Assembly: GCA_021740995.1 (NCBI GenBank)
Contig: JAIOYR010000028.1
Span: 1-42,363, forward strand
Direction of reading: 5' to 3'
DNA from: Taibaiella sp.
GTDB taxonomy: Bacteria > Bacteroidota > Bacteroidia > Chitinophagales > Chitinophagaceae
Length of the DNA stretch: 42,363 nucleotides
Shown: positions 16,146 through 26,022 of the stretch, piece after piece
How positions within the stretch are numbered: the first letter of the stretch is position 1
Layout of the letters: every line of letters begins with the position of its first letter
Position numbers and translations under genes: made by a program
Notes under the pieces: generated by a model
The model's database searches: none
What the model was told of the DNA's origin: nothing
Seen by the model: the letters and a program-made list of their open reading frames with translations, nothing else

Positions 16146-18209
16146 ATGAAGCGGTTAATCATCTTCTTTTTCTTGTTATTGCCTTTTTTCGGAATTGCCC
16201 AACAAAATTTCGGGAAGAAGGCTGTGCAAATAAACAAGGATTCGCTGGAACGTCATTTGTCCTTTCCTATAGAAGATAACTGGCTTTTCAGGGAGGCTGA
16301 TAGCCCGGGTATGGCAAGTCCGGATTATAATGATGACGGATGGGATGTGGTTAACTCTCAGTTGTATTTGCAGGATGATAACAAAAAGCCCTATTATCAG
16401 TTCAACAGTGTTGGTTGGTTCAGGTATCACTTTATTGCCGATAGCAGTATTGTGGACGTGCCTTTGGGATTGGCAATTGAGCAGTTGGGTGCTTCTGAAA
16501 TATATCTGGATGGGGAAAACATCACTACTTTTGGTAAGATTGCCGGGAAAAATAATTCTGTTTATTATAATCCACAGTCTATACCTTTCGTTTTTATTAT
16601 CCGCGATTCAGGGCATCATGTACTTGCAGTGAGATATGCAAACTACAAGGCTCAGAAAAATGAAGAGGTATTAAATGAGAATTTTGCCGGATTCAGAATT
16701 GAAATAGGGTTTCCAAAAAACTTGATAACGCCGGTCGTAAACCGAACAATGGCGATAAGCTTTCTTCTTAGCTTGTTGTGTGGCATATTTCTGGCGTTAG
16801 CGGTGTCTCACTTATTTATGTTTTTGTACAATAAAGTATTGAAGTCAAATTTATATTTTAGTACGTTTTGTATTAGTCTGGCTGGTTTTTTTATCGTTCC
16901 ATGGCTGTATTCCACCGTCAGAAATCCGGCAGTTCAACTTTTCGACCATTATACGTTACCTATCATTACATCGGCAGTAAGTATTTCATTGAGTGGGTTT
17001 GTAAATGAGTTATTCAGCAAAAGCAAAAAGAGATTTTGGGCAATAGCAACTCTTGGCGCATTGATGCCGTTTGTTTTCTTCGTGAATTCAGAAATAGGGT
17101 TGACTGGATTTTTTCTTGTGGTTGGAGTAGTTATGTTAGAGGCTATTGTACTGATAATTTGGGCGATAGTCCGGAAAATAAAAGGCGCGTGGATTATTGC
17201 TTCGGGTATGTTATTGTTTACGCTGTTGATATTCTTTTCTACAGTATATGTTACAATTAATGGCGATATTAATTTTGGAGGTGATAATATATGGGAAAGT
17301 GTATTGTTGTTGCTTGCATTTCTTGCTATTATCAGTCTTCCTGTTTTTATGTCACTTTACCTGGCATGGAATTTCGCTGACATCAATAAGCAACTGGCGC
17401 AAAACCTGAAACAGGTAAGAGACCTTTCAGACAAAACCATACAACAGGAACTGGAAAAGAACAAAATAATAGCAGGACAAAAAGAAATGCTGGAAACAGA
17501 AGTAGCAAACAGAACCGCTGAAGTGGTAGCCCAAAAAGAAAAAATAGAGAAACAACACGACGAACTGATTATAGAGAAAGAAAAATCGGACAATCTGCTG
17601 CTAAACATTTTGCCGGAGGAAGTAGCAGAAGAGCTAAAAGAGAAAGGTTATTCTGAAGCGCGACTCTTCAGTAATGTAAGTGTATTGTTTACAGATTTTG
17701 TCGATTTCACCGGCGCTGCTGAGCGTATGTCGGCACAGGAGCTGGTAGATGAATTGCATATTTGTTTTAAGACTTTTGATGAAATTATCTCAAAATACAA
17801 AATCGAGAAAATTAAAACCATAGGTGATGCTTATCTTGCTGTAGGAGGATTACCTTTAACAGATGCTGACCATGCCGTAAATGCTGTAAAAGCAGCGTTG
17901 GACATGCTTCTTTTTATGAAAGCCCGCAAACGGGAGCTGGGAGATAGATCGTTTCATGTCCGTATAGGAATACACAGCGGCAGTGTAGTGGCGGGTATAG
18001 TAGGTATCAAAAAATTTGCCTATGATATCTGGGGCGATACCGTGAATACGGCTGCAAGGATGGAGCAAAGCAGCGAGGCCGGTAAAATCAACCTGTCCGA
18101 GGATACCTATAAGTTGGTAAAAGATACCTTCAAGTGTACCTTCAGAGGTAAAATTGAGGCCAAGAACAAGGGTGACTTAAATATGTATTATGTGGAGGAC
18201 ATTGTTTAG
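16146..18209 (+). CDS. Membrane adenylate cyclase with 7TM sensor (class III)
   Basis: A 687-residue receptor-like enzyme that should make cyclic AMP from ATP. Signal peptide 1-19 (ends GIAQ). Residues 25-190 form a galactose-binding-like periplasmic sandwich (WLFREADSP, GWFRYHF, LGASEIYLDGE). Seven membrane helices fill about 195-412 (7TMR-DISM style), and a coiled coil follows (about 415-485). The class III cyclase domain starts near 505. Metal ligands are Asp517 (LFTDFVDF) and Asp561 (TIGDAY). The base-specifying pair is Lys557 (EKIKTIGD) and Asp627 (YDIWGDTVN), which is the adenylate, not guanylate, signature. The transition-state Asn and Arg are in TVNTAARM. The start follows a near -7 sequence (TATTTTG) by only a few bases. 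The ligand is unknown. Confidence 0.9.
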   Translation: MKRLIIFFFLLLPFFGIAQQNFGKKAVQINKDSLERHLSFPIEDNWLFREADSPGMASPDYNDDGWDVVNSQLYLQDDNKKPYYQFNSVGWFRYHFIADSSIVDVPLGLAIEQLGASEIYLDGENITTFGKIAGKNNSVYYNPQSIPFVFIIRDSGHHVLAVRYANYKAQKNEEVLNENFAGFRIEIGFPKNLITPVVNRTMAISFLLSLLCGIFLALAVSHLFMFLYNKVLKSNLYFSTFCISLAGFFIVPWLYSTVRNPAVQLFDHYTLPIITSAVSISLSGFVNELFSKSKKRFWAIATLGALMPFVFFVNSEIGLTGFFLVVGVVMLEAIVLIIWAIVRKIKGAWIIASGMLLFTLLIFFSTVYVTINGDINFGGDNIWESVLLLLAFLAIISLPVFMSLYLAWNFADINKQLAQNLKQVRDLSDKTIQQELEKNKIIAGQKEMLETEVANRTAEVVAQKEKIEKQHDELIIEKEKSDNLLLNILPEEVAEELKEKGYSEARLFSNVSVLFTDFVDFTGAAERMSAQELVDELHICFKTFDEIISKYKIEKIKTIGDAYLAVGGLPLTDADHAVNAVKAALDMLLFMKARKRELGDRSFHVRIGIHSGSVVAGIVGIKKFAYDIWGDTVNTAARMEQSSEAGKINLSEDTYKLVKDTFKCTFRGKIEAKNKGDLNMYYVEDIV

Positions 18210-18231
18210 CAAATCTGCAATAATGATGTTG

Positions 18232-18948
18232 TCAGGAGAATAAATACTCTGCCTGCTCTACACTTCCGGGCTTTCCTACATCTATAAACAGATTGCCTGT
18301 ATGGTCATAGCCTTTCAGTGTGTTTTTAGCGGCATGATATAAATAGAGGTCAATAAGAGAGAACTTACCGTTGAAGGGAATGTCCTGTAAAATTTTGGAT
18401 GAAATGATCTGTATTCCGCTGAATGAATAGGGTACGGACAAGGGCACCTGACGGGCTATCCGCTCTTCTCCGGTATTGTTGTTCTTCCATCCGCACAGGT
18501 TCATAGATTCATCAAACAATAGTTGCCGGGATGATTCGCGATTCATTACAGCAAGCGTAGCGGCTGAGGCGTTAGCTGAGTGGTATTCAATCATTTTGGT
18601 TAAATCCAGATTAGTAAGTATATCTACATTGATAACTGCAAATGCAGTTTCTCCTGCAAAAAAGTGAGCTGCCTTTTTGAGTCCGCCTCCTGTTTCCAAT
18701 AGCATTTCCGTCTCGTCTGAAATGGAAATTTCACTACCAAAGCCATCGTTATCTTTTATGGCAGATTTGATAAGTTCAGGGAAATGATGCACATTGATTA
18801 TCACATCGTATATGCCATGTTTCTGCAGAAAACGTACATTATGCTCCAGTAAGGTTTTTCCGTTCACCTCTGCCAATGCCTTGGGGCTGTGGTCGGTAAA
18901 GGGTTTGAGCCGTGTGCCAAGCCCGGCAGCGAAAATCATTGCTTTCAT
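18232..18948 (-). CDS. Sugar-phosphate nucleotidyltransferase (MurU/RmlA/GMP-like)
   Basis: A 238-residue single-domain NTP transferase that would activate a sugar-1-phosphate to an NDP-sugar. The N-terminal pyrophosphorylase motif is AAGLGTRLKPFT (7-18). HSPKALAEVNGKTLLEH carries the substrate lysine, ETGGGLKKAAHF the base-binding loop, and NVDIL the metal-binding Asp. With no C-terminal hexapeptide domain and this length it most resembles MurNAc-1-phosphate uridylyltransferase (MurU) or ADP/GDP-heptose-type enzymes. Specificity cannot be fixed by reading. The ATG at 18948 is chosen because the motif must be near the N-terminus; the longer frame adds 36 Lys/Asn-rich residues. It is convergent with the cyclase (22-base gap). 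Confidence 0.82.
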   Translation of the reverse strand: MKAMIFAAGLGTRLKPFTDHSPKALAEVNGKTLLEHNVRFLQKHGIYDVIINVHHFPELIKSAIKDNDGFGSEISISDETEMLLETGGGLKKAAHFFAGETAFAVINVDILTNLDLTKMIEYHSANASAATLAVMNRESSRQLLFDESMNLCGWKNNNTGEERIARQVPLSVPYSFSGIQIISSKILQDIPFNGKFSLIDLYLYHAAKNTLKGYDHTGNLFIDVGKPGSVEQAEYLFS

Positions 18949-19059
18949 GATGTGAGATAAATGGTGTTTTGTCTGGTTTTTTTTGTATTTATTTTTATAT
19001 ATGTTTAAAAGTGCGGAATTGCCTTTATGAGTGTAGTTTATCTTCCCATTCCCCAATTT

Positions 19060-19293
19060 CTACATACTTAGTTTATCTATTGCTGCAGCCAGTTTTTTAT
19101 CTCTATCTGTAACAGTGTTGCCCGCATCGTGCGAGGTAAGCCATATTTCGACGTTATTGTAGGTATTTGTCCAGGTAGGGTGGTGGTTCTGTTTTTCAGC
19201 AAGCAGGGCTACCTTGCTCATAAAACCAAATGCTGCTACAAAATCCTTAAACTCGAATTTTCGGTATAATTTATTATCTGTTTCCTGCCACAT
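19060..19293 (-). CDS. Pterin-4a-carbinolamine dehydratase
   Basis: A 77-residue protein of the PCD/DCoH family that dehydrates 4a-hydroxytetrahydrobiopterin, recycling the pterin cofactor of aromatic amino-acid hydroxylases. The motif [20 protein letters not shown] holds the two adjacent catalytic histidines and the following Tyr; [13 protein letters not shown] completes the signature. The family is normally 90-110 residues, so this one is short at the N-terminus (starts [18 protein letters not shown]). The frame extends upstream through the divergent fumC promoter, which rules out the longer reading. No phenylalanine hydroxylase gene is in the window. The start is 108 bases from the divergent fumC gene. 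Confidence 0.85.
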   Translation of the reverse strand: MWQETDNKLYRKFEFKDFVAAFGFMSKVALLAEKQNHHPTWTNTYNNVEIWLTSHDAGNTVTDRDKKLAAAIDKLSM

Positions 19294-19355
19294 GGTGTAT
19301 AAGATTGATCTACTGATTGTTGTTGTATAAAGATAGCCATTATAACAATATCCTG

Positions 19356-19363
19356 TACCTTTG
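19356..19363 (+). promoter_or_regulatory. Bacteroidota-type -7 element for fumC
   Basis: TACCTTTG, an exact TAnnTTTG match followed by CA as in many promoters of this phylum, lies 38 bases before the fumC ATG. A -33 TTTG is not seen at the usual distance. Confidence 0.55.
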
Positions 19364-19401
19364 CACCCCGAAAACATACTTAACACAAACACAAAAAACA
19401 A

Positions 19402-20805
19402 ATGGAAATCAGGATTGAGAAAGACACAATGGGCGAGGTAAAAGTACCTGCTCATGCATACTATGGCGCACAAACACAACGCTCTATAGAGAACTTTAAG
19501 ATAGCGCAGGACATCAACCGCATGCCTAAGGAAATAATAAAGGCATTTGCTTACCTTAAAAAAGCGGCGGCTATCACCAACTGTCAGTTGGGTGTGCTGA
19601 CACTGGAAAAATCGGACCTGATAGGCAAGGTATGTGATGAGATAGTAGCAGGTAAGCTGGATGAAGAGTTTCCGCTGGTAGTTTGGCAGACAGGCTCAGG
19701 CACTCAGAGCAACATGAATGTGAACGAAGTAGTAGCGTATAGGGCACATGTTATTAATGGAGGCAATCTGGCTGATAAAGACAAGTTCATACACCCTAAT
19801 GATGATGTAAACAAATCTCAGTCATCAAACGATACTTTCCCTACGGCAATGCACATAGCTGCATACAAAATGCTGGTTGATGTAACTATACCAGGTATCT
19901 CAAAACTGCGTGATACACTGGACCGTAAGTCTAAGGATTATATGCATGTAGTGAAAATAGGCCGCACCCATTTTATGGATGCAACACCACTTACTGTAGG
20001 TCAGGAATTGAGTGGGTATGTATCTCAGCTCAATCATGGACTGCGTGCTATATACAATAGTCAGGCTCACCTGAGCGAGCTGGCACTGGGTGGCACTGCT
20101 GTAGGTACCGGTATCAATACGCCTCCCGGCTATGCAGTAAAGGTTGCGGAGAATATAGCCGAACTTACTGGCTTACCTTTTATAACAGCAGAGAACAAGT
20201 TTGAGAGCCTTGCAGCTCACGATGCTATAGTGGAGGCGCATGGTGCACTCAAAACTGTAGCGGTTAGCCTGATGAAAATAGCCAACGACATTCGTATGCT
20301 GAGTTCAGGTCCGCGCTCTGGTATAGGTGAGCTGTATATACCAGACAATGAGCCGGGTTCATCTATTATGCCGGGCAAAGTAAATCCTACACAGTGTGAG
20401 GCGCTTACTATGATTGCAGCACAGGTAATGGGCAACGACGTAGCTATTAGCATAGGTGGCAGCAATGGACATTTCGAGCTCAATGTCTTCAAACCTATGA
20501 TGATATATAATTTCCTGCACAGTGCGCGCCTGATAGGCGAGGGTTGTGTATCCTTCAACGATAAATGTGCAGAAGGTCTTGCTCCGCTTGAAGATAACAT
20601 TCGCAAGCATGTAAACAATTCGCTGATGCTGGTAACAGCACTCAATACGAAAATAGGATATTATAAAGCAGCGGAAATAGCACAAACCGCTCACAAGCAG
20701 GGCAAAACCCTGAAACAAACCGCTATAGATCTTGGGTATGTGACTGCAGAGGAATTTGACCAATGGGTAGACCCTAAGGACATGGTAGGGGAGATAGCTA
20801 AGTAA
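19402..20805 (+). CDS. fumC: Fumarate hydratase, class II
   Basis: Hydrates fumarate to L-malate in the TCA cycle; an oxygen-stable, iron-free homotetramer. The 467 residues align with the whole family: N-terminal [50 protein letters not shown], and [16 protein letters not shown] with its active-site His. The signature loop [17 protein letters not shown] begins at Gly319, with catalytic Ser320/Ser321. The C-terminus ([17 protein letters not shown]) is complete. Mono-cistronic, between a -7 box at 19356-19363 and a strong hairpin terminator. Confidence 0.97.
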   Translation: MEIRIEKDTMGEVKVPAHAYYGAQTQRSIENFKIAQDINRMPKEIIKAFAYLKKAAAITNCQLGVLTLEKSDLIGKVCDEIVAGKLDEEFPLVVWQTGSGTQSNMNVNEVVAYRAHVINGGNLADKDKFIHPNDDVNKSQSSNDTFPTAMHIAAYKMLVDVTIPGISKLRDTLDRKSKDYMHVVKIGRTHFMDATPLTVGQELSGYVSQLNHGLRAIYNSQAHLSELALGGTAVGTGINTPPGYAVKVAENIAELTGLPFITAENKFESLAAHDAIVEAHGALKTVAVSLMKIANDIRMLSSGPRSGIGELYIPDNEPGSSIMPGKVNPTQCEALTMIAAQVMGNDVAISIGGSNGHFELNVFKPMMIYNFLHSARLIGEGCVSFNDKCAEGLAPLEDNIRKHVNNSLMLVTALNTKIGYYKAAEIAQTAHKQGKTLKQTAIDLGYVTAEEFDQWVDPKDMVGEIAK

Positions 20806-20825
20806 TTGACTGTACTATACTAAAC

Positions 20826-20863
20826 AAAATGGCGTGTGATATAAAAGCATCACACGCCATTTT
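20826..20863. terminator. Strong bidirectional terminator
   Basis: A perfect 15-bp stem (20826-20840 with 20849-20863) with an 8-base loop, A4 on the left and T4-5 on the right, between the convergent fumC and flavin-reductase genes. Confidence 0.9.
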
Positions 20864-20886
20864 TGTTTGTTGAGGTACAATAACAT

Positions 20887-21774
20887 CTACCCTATAATAG
20901 GGTCAGCAAGTAATGCCTGCCATGCCTTTTCTATATCTCCGGTTTCAATCATGGACTTTGCATATCGGTGTAGCCCTTCGGTGCGGGAAACGGGGTCATT
21001 TTTATAGAGATCCAATATGCCGGCTATCCGCTTGTCGTGCACTGCATCCCGGTCAGGTATAATGGGGCTGTTGCCCAGTATACCCAAGTGATTGCCGGTA
21101 AGTATGTTGCTGTTTCGCACACTGCCGGGCAGTGAGTCTATACCTATTCCCAGCATGAGGCTGGGCTTGGCTACATCAAATATCGCACTGCCCGAAGCAC
21201 GGCAGTAATGGTCTGCACCCATACGGGCTACAAGGTCTATTTTGTGTGGGTCTATCTTTCCTTCGGCATCCAGCACATTGTCGTCTATGTGCATACAGAT
21301 AACCTCACAAATCACCAGATTTCCTGCTCCACCTTCGCTGCCTGTTTCCAGTACTTTCAGCACCTTGCATTCCAGTTGCACCGGCGATTCCTTTACCCTG
21401 AAGGGGTTGACGAAATCAGACGCTACTTTTGTGAAACCTGCCTTTTCAAATTCATCAACACCCTTGGGATACTCACAACTGGACAGGCTCATCTGCTGTA
21501 CCATGTTGTAGTTCACCACATTTATTACTACCTCGTTAGTAGCTATCACATTTTCAAGCGTATGTTTTATAGTATTGTCCCGTACCCTACGCGCAGGAGA
21601 AAAAATGAGTATCGGCGGCTTGGCACCAAAGACATTGAAAAAGCTAAATGGAGACAGATTAGGGTTGCCATCGCGGTCTACCGTGCTGGCAAAACATATA
21701 GGTCTTGGGGCAATGGCGCCAAGCAAATACCCATGTAGCATTGCTGTTTTTATCTCACCGGGAATTACTTTCAT
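20887..21774 (-). CDS. Flavin reductase-like (FMN-binding split-barrel) protein
   Basis: A 295-residue flavoprotein of the flavoredoxin/flavin reductase family, probably FMN-dependent and cytosolic. The N-terminal split-barrel has GAIAPRPICFASTVDRDGNP and LSPFSFFNVFGAKPPIL, then the FMN-phosphate region PARRVRDNTIKHTLEN. A middle VICEVICMHID strand closes the barrel. The C-terminal 100 residues (ASGSAIFDVAKPS, DKRIAGILDLYKNDP) are an extension seen in Bacteroidota members. Its electron acceptor is not known. The ATG at 21774 is chosen for the family-like MKVIPGEI start; an in-frame ATG 21 codons upstream gives no recognised sequence. Confidence 0.82.
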   Translation of the reverse strand: MKVIPGEIKTAMLHGYLLGAIAPRPICFASTVDRDGNPNLSPFSFFNVFGAKPPILIFSPARRVRDNTIKHTLENVIATNEVVINVVNYNMVQQMSLSSCEYPKGVDEFEKAGFTKVASDFVNPFRVKESPVQLECKVLKVLETGSEGGAGNLVICEVICMHIDDNVLDAEGKIDPHKIDLVARMGADHYCRASGSAIFDVAKPSLMLGIGIDSLPGSVRNSNILTGNHLGILGNSPIIPDRDAVHDKRIAGILDLYKNDPVSRTEGLHRYAKSMIETGDIEKAWQALLADPIIG

Positions 21775-21838
21775 ACACTGTTTTATTTGGGGGTAGTTGA
21801 CCGTTAAGTCGTTGAAAATCAGGGAAGCAAAATACAAT

Positions 21839-21888
21839 AAAAAATTGGCAGTTTATATACCCTTTCTGTTGTGGATATAAACTGCCAA
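21839..21888 (-). terminator. Terminator of htpG (14-bp perfect stem)
   Basis: Arms 21845-21858 and 21875-21888 are exact reverse complements with a 16-base loop. On the minus strand a T6 run (21844-21839) follows the stem, so it fits as the terminator of htpG. Confidence 0.75.
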
Positions 21889-21925
21889 CTGTAAACTAAT
21901 TCAACTGCCTACTGCATAATGCTTA

Positions 21926-23851
21926 CTATATCAAACTCACACTACGATTTACAAATTCTGTAAGGTCTGCTCCTGTCAGCATTCCCTGAGAGAGCATAGC
22001 AAGATCGAATGCTTGTTTTGCCAGTCTGCTTTGCTCTTCTGTTTCAGCATTAAGTATGCGGCTCACCAGTTTGTGATTGCTGTTTACGCTTACATTGTAG
22101 CTGTCTGGTATTGAACCATAGAAGCCCATTCCGCCTCCACCCATTGCTGCCATATCTTTCATTCTGCGCATGAACTCATCCATGGTTACGGTAACAGGCA
22201 GTTCATCAGGACTCATTGCCTCTACATGCACTTTCATGTTTGGCTTGCTTATTGCCTGCTCAAAAATGTTTTTTACACTTGCGGTTTGATCTTCAGAGAG
22301 AATAGATTCTATTTTCTCATCCTTGTGTATCAGCTTTTCTATTACATCAGCATCTACGCGTTTCAGGTTGGTTTTCTCCAGTTTGCGCTCTATCGCATGT
22401 ATGAAGTGGCTATCGATAGGGGAGTTCATCATCAGTACGTCGTAGCTCTTACGGTTGGCACTTTGTATAAATGAATCCTGCTTTGCTGGGTCGGTAGTAT
22501 ATAGATATACTACTGTGCCGTCTTTATCTGTTTGTATAGGTGCGATTTTTTCACTATATTCTGTAAGTGTGAAATGCTCGCTTTTTGTATTGGTAAGCAG
22601 TGCGAAGTCCTTGGCACGGTCATAAAACTTTTCTTCGCTTATCATGCCGTATTTTACAAACATGCCAATATCTGCCCATTTTTCTTCGTAAGATTTACGG
22701 TCATTTTTGAAAAGTTCTGCCAATTTATCAGCTACTTTTTTGCTTATATGACTGTTTATCTTTTTCACATTACTGTCGGCCTGCAGGAAGCTGCGGGATA
22801 CATTTAATGGGATATCAGGTGAGTCGAGTACACCATGCAGCAACATCAGGAAGTCGGGTACTATGTCCTTAACCTCGTCTGTGATGAATACCTGACGGCT
22901 AAACAGTTTTATCTTATTGCGCTGTAATTCAAAGTCGTTTTTGACCTTAGGGAAGTATAGAACGCCGGTTAGTGTAAACGGATAATCCACATTCAGGTGA
23001 ATCCAGAATAGCGGGTCTTCGCTCATAGGGTAGAGCTCTCTGTAGAAAGCAAGATAGTCTTCGTCCTTCAGCTCTGTGGGCGATTTTGTCCAGATAGGGG
23101 TAGTGTTGTTGATGATGTTATCTACCTCTATTTCTTTTGGTCCTGTTTTCTTTTTTTCTTCTGAAGCAGTTTCGTCAGTTACCTCTTCTGCATCTTCTAT
23201 TGCTTCACTTTCATAATCATACTCCGTCTTAGTACCAAACTTTATAGGTATGGGCAGGAATCGGCAGTATTTTTCTAGTATTCCCTGCAGCTTGTATTTA
23301 TCCAGAAATTCTTCTGAGTCGGCATTTACGTGTAGAATGATGCTGGTGCCACGCTCTGTCCGGTTGCCCTCGCTTATCTCGAATTCAGTACTGCCATCAC
23401 ATATCCAGCGGGCAGGTGCTGCACCGTCCTGATAACTGAGGGTTTGAATCTCTACCTGGTCGGCCACCATAAATGCCGAATAAAAGCCCAGACCAAACTT
23501 GCCTATCAGTTCATGTGCATCCTTGGCATCTTTAAATTTCTCTACAAACTCCTCTGCACCTGAAAATGCTATCTGGTTTATGTACTTCTTAATTTCCTCG
23601 GCAGTCATACCTATACCATTGTCTGATATAGTAATGGTACGTGCTTCTTTGTCGAAATCTACAGAAACCATAGGGTTGCCTATTGCGCCATTGTACTGTC
23701 CAAGAGACGATAGGCGTTTCACCTTTTGTACCGCATCTACGGCATTAGAAACCAACTCTCGCAAAAAGATTTCGTTGTCTGAGTAAAGGAATTTTTTAAT
23801 AATCGGGAAGATGTTCTCCGTGTGAATCGAGATACTACCTTTTTCCTGCAT
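21926..23851 (-). CDS. htpG: Molecular chaperone HtpG (Hsp90)
   Basis: ATP-driven chaperone dimer of the cytosol. The 641 residues cover the N-terminal GHKL ATPase domain (LRELVSNAVDAVQK, ISDNGIGMT, and GKFGLGFYSAFMVAD), an acidic-rich linker (about 215-245), the middle domain (FPKVKNDFELQRNKIKLFSRQVFITD, DSPDIPLNVSRSFLQ with the catalytic Arg), and the C-terminal dimerisation domain. The start MQEKGSISIHTEN is standard. The linker here is longer and more acidic than in E. coli HtpG, which fits Bacteroidota homologues. Divergent genes are absent; it lies downstream of the HisKA-only sensor on the same strand, with a 125-base gap and its own terminator. Confidence 0.96.
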   Translation of the reverse strand: MQEKGSISIHTENIFPIIKKFLYSDNEIFLRELVSNAVDAVQKVKRLSSLGQYNGAIGNPMVSVDFDKEARTITISDNGIGMTAEEIKKYINQIAFSGAEEFVEKFKDAKDAHELIGKFGLGFYSAFMVADQVEIQTLSYQDGAAPARWICDGSTEFEISEGNRTERGTSIILHVNADSEEFLDKYKLQGILEKYCRFLPIPIKFGTKTEYDYESEAIEDAEEVTDETASEEKKKTGPKEIEVDNIINNTTPIWTKSPTELKDEDYLAFYRELYPMSEDPLFWIHLNVDYPFTLTGVLYFPKVKNDFELQRNKIKLFSRQVFITDEVKDIVPDFLMLLHGVLDSPDIPLNVSRSFLQADSNVKKINSHISKKVADKLAELFKNDRKSYEEKWADIGMFVKYGMISEEKFYDRAKDFALLTNTKSEHFTLTEYSEKIAPIQTDKDGTVVYLYTTDPAKQDSFIQSANRKSYDVLMMNSPIDSHFIHAIERKLEKTNLKRVDADVIEKLIHKDEKIESILSEDQTASVKNIFEQAISKPNMKVHVEAMSPDELPVTVTMDEFMRRMKDMAAMGGGGMGFYGSIPDSYNVSVNSNHKLVSRILNAETEEQSRLAKQAFDLAMLSQGMLTGADLTEFVNRSVSLI

Positions 23852-23976
23852 ATATATTGTAGTTTTATGTTCTACAATTCTTCTAGCAACTTATGTTCCA
23901 AAGTAAGAAATTTGCCAAAATGACAGGGAGAAGCAATGTTCAATTTGAGTAGGGTGTACTTAATTGCCTATGCTCG

Positions 23977-25965
23977 TTATTCAGCCATACTCACAATCTC
24001 GTGTATTATCTGATCCATCTCATCCAGCTTTTCTTTCAGGCTTTGCATTATTTCTTCATTTTGTTCGCCAGCGGTGCCTTCTTCTTCCAGATACATAGCT
24101 ATAGCCATAAGCGTAGAGAGAGGTCCCCGGAGTTTGTGCGATTGCACCCAGGCTATTTTCTTTAGTTGTTTATTGTTTTTTTCCAGCGTGCGCACCAACT
24201 GCACATAATCTGTTATGTCACGCCTGAAACAGCTTACTCCTTTTATCTTTCCATTTGCGTCCATTATTGGCTTGAACCGTACTTCTATGTCGGGTGTTAC
24301 ACCTTTGGCGGGTATTCCTTTGCCTACAATTTCATAAGGTTGCCCGGCAAGTATAGTTCTATATCCTTCTACCAGTTTTTCGTAATTGACCGGGCTATAT
24401 TCTTTAACTATTTCAGTGCCGCCTATTTTGGGGTGTTTTGCATACACTGAATGAAAGTATTCTTTATATGCTTTATTGAATGCCAAGAGATTAAATTCTG
24501 TATCAACCGACCATAAAAAATCATCTGTATTCTCTATCAGCGCCATAAAGTTCAGCTCATCTTCCCGTATTTTTTGCTGCAACAGGGCTTCTTTTTCCGC
24601 ACTCTGCCTAAGTATATTTTCGTTAGCCTGCTCCAGTTTTCTATTTCTTAGAGAATACTTTTTCAGAATCCGGTAAATAAAAATTATACCTCCGGCTGAT
24701 AACAGAATTGTAAGTACTAGTATGATATTTTGCTGCTTTTTTATTTGCACATCTTTTTCCAGCGATACTATTTGTTTTTCGTTTGTGATGTTTTCGATCC
24801 CATTCTGCAAGTCGTTTTTTAGAATTGTATTAGTTATTTTCCATTTTTTTTCTCTTACGGAATCGTGTTTTTTCAGATATTCTATTGCAGTTTTATGGTC
24901 ACCTATACCGGAATAGAATGCTGAGTATACTTCCGTTCTTCTGAAATCAAATTCCAGATTATCTTCTTCAGTCCTTTCTGGTCTGTTAATCACATCCAGC
25001 GAATCATACTTGTGCAAAACATTTAAAGCTTCAGGATTTTTGCTTTTCCCTATGTAGAGTTTTGCGAGTTTGAGAAGATTAAATTGCCGGTCACGTTCAT
25101 TTTTCGTGTACTGTTCATTCAGCAATATGCTTTTTCGAAAGTAGATCTCAGCAGAATCCAATAGCTTTAATTGTGTATACGCGCTGCCCATGTTTCCGAA
25201 AACCACTGAAATTGCTTCATTCCATCTTGCATTTTCAGCAGGGAATTGTCCCTTATTCGTCTGAATAAACTGCAATGTGGCCTTGTAAAAATATAGGCTG
25301 CTGTCCGGCATATTTGCCTTGCTATATGCAATTCCGGTATTGGATAGGATTTCCTGCTGCCTGAAGAATCTTTCGATGTTGTGAAGGTCACATAGTTCTG
25401 AACGCTTATATGCCAGCCGAAACATTCTGGCAGATTCCAGATATTTTTCTTCTCTGAAAACAGCCATTGCAATCCTGTGAAAGTACATATATTCTCTGCA
25501 AGGTGATTTGCTGTTCATGGCAAGTTCCTTGGCTTTTTCATAATAACTGAATGCTGTATTAAATTGCTCACCTGCATATGCGGCATTACCCTTCAGCATG
25601 TATGCTTTGAATATGTAGAACGTGTCCCAGCTCTTAGGTTCTGTGCTTACCAGCTGCAGCATGCTATCGGCATAGGCGGTTGCTTTCTGATAATTATGTT
25701 TGATGACATAGAAATGATTGTACCTGAACGAGTAAGTAAGATACTTATCTATTGGCGATAAATGAAAATTGCCAAGCGCACTGTCTAAATAATTATAACC
25801 TTCCTCAGTGCCTACCGAGTCCTCAATTTTTTCTGCTGTATTTATTACCTCTGCGACTACACTGCTTTGGGTCTCTGGAGTCTTGGTATTATTGCAGCCG
25901 GTGCCTGTGAGAAGGGCATAAAAACATACCGTAAGTACCCAAAGGTATTTCTTTATGCAGTGCAT
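23977..25965 (-). CDS. TPR-PAS sensor with HisKA-like phosphoacceptor but no ATPase domain
   Basis: A 662-residue membrane sensor. The signal peptide ends at lipobox LTGTGC (Cys24), so the N-terminus may be lipid-anchored. Residues 40-390 are TPR-like helical pairs (ARMFRLAYKRSELCDLHNIE, GNMGSAYTQLKLLDSAEIYF). One membrane helix spans 414-433, followed by a coiled coil (435-470) and a PAS domain (470-585, with DDFLWSVDTEFNLLAFNKAY). The end is a HisKA-like helix pair with the phosphoacceptor His610 in WVQSHKLRGPLSTLM. The protein then stops 52 residues later. No HATPase_c domain is present, and the 125 bases before htpG cannot encode one. It follows a single-domain response regulator by 57 bases in the same operon. 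Confidence 0.85.
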   Translation of the reverse strand: MHCIKKYLWVLTVCFYALLTGTGCNNTKTPETQSSVVAEVINTAEKIEDSVGTEEGYNYLDSALGNFHLSPIDKYLTYSFRYNHFYVIKHNYQKATAYADSMLQLVSTEPKSWDTFYIFKAYMLKGNAAYAGEQFNTAFSYYEKAKELAMNSKSPCREYMYFHRIAMAVFREEKYLESARMFRLAYKRSELCDLHNIERFFRQQEILSNTGIAYSKANMPDSSLYFYKATLQFIQTNKGQFPAENARWNEAISVVFGNMGSAYTQLKLLDSAEIYFRKSILLNEQYTKNERDRQFNLLKLAKLYIGKSKNPEALNVLHKYDSLDVINRPERTEEDNLEFDFRRTEVYSAFYSGIGDHKTAIEYLKKHDSVREKKWKITNTILKNDLQNGIENITNEKQIVSLEKDVQIKKQQNIILVLTILLSAGGIIFIYRILKKYSLRNRKLEQANENILRQSAEKEALLQQKIREDELNFMALIENTDDFLWSVDTEFNLLAFNKAYKEYFHSVYAKHPKIGGTEIVKEYSPVNYEKLVEGYRTILAGQPYEIVGKGIPAKGVTPDIEVRFKPIMDANGKIKGVSCFRRDITDYVQLVRTLEKNNKQLKKIAWVQSHKLRGPLSTLMAIAMYLEEEGTAGEQNEEIMQSLKEKLDEMDQIIHEIVSMAE

Positions 25966-26022
25966 CTCGGTGTCGCAATTTAAAAAATATACTGGTATTG
26001 AATTTGTAGAAGTCCGACGAAT

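Noticed and set aside
20217-20645. Two overlapping minus-strand frames of more than 130 codons inside fumC
   Set aside because: Antisense shadows of fumC; no membrane, signal or domain pattern.
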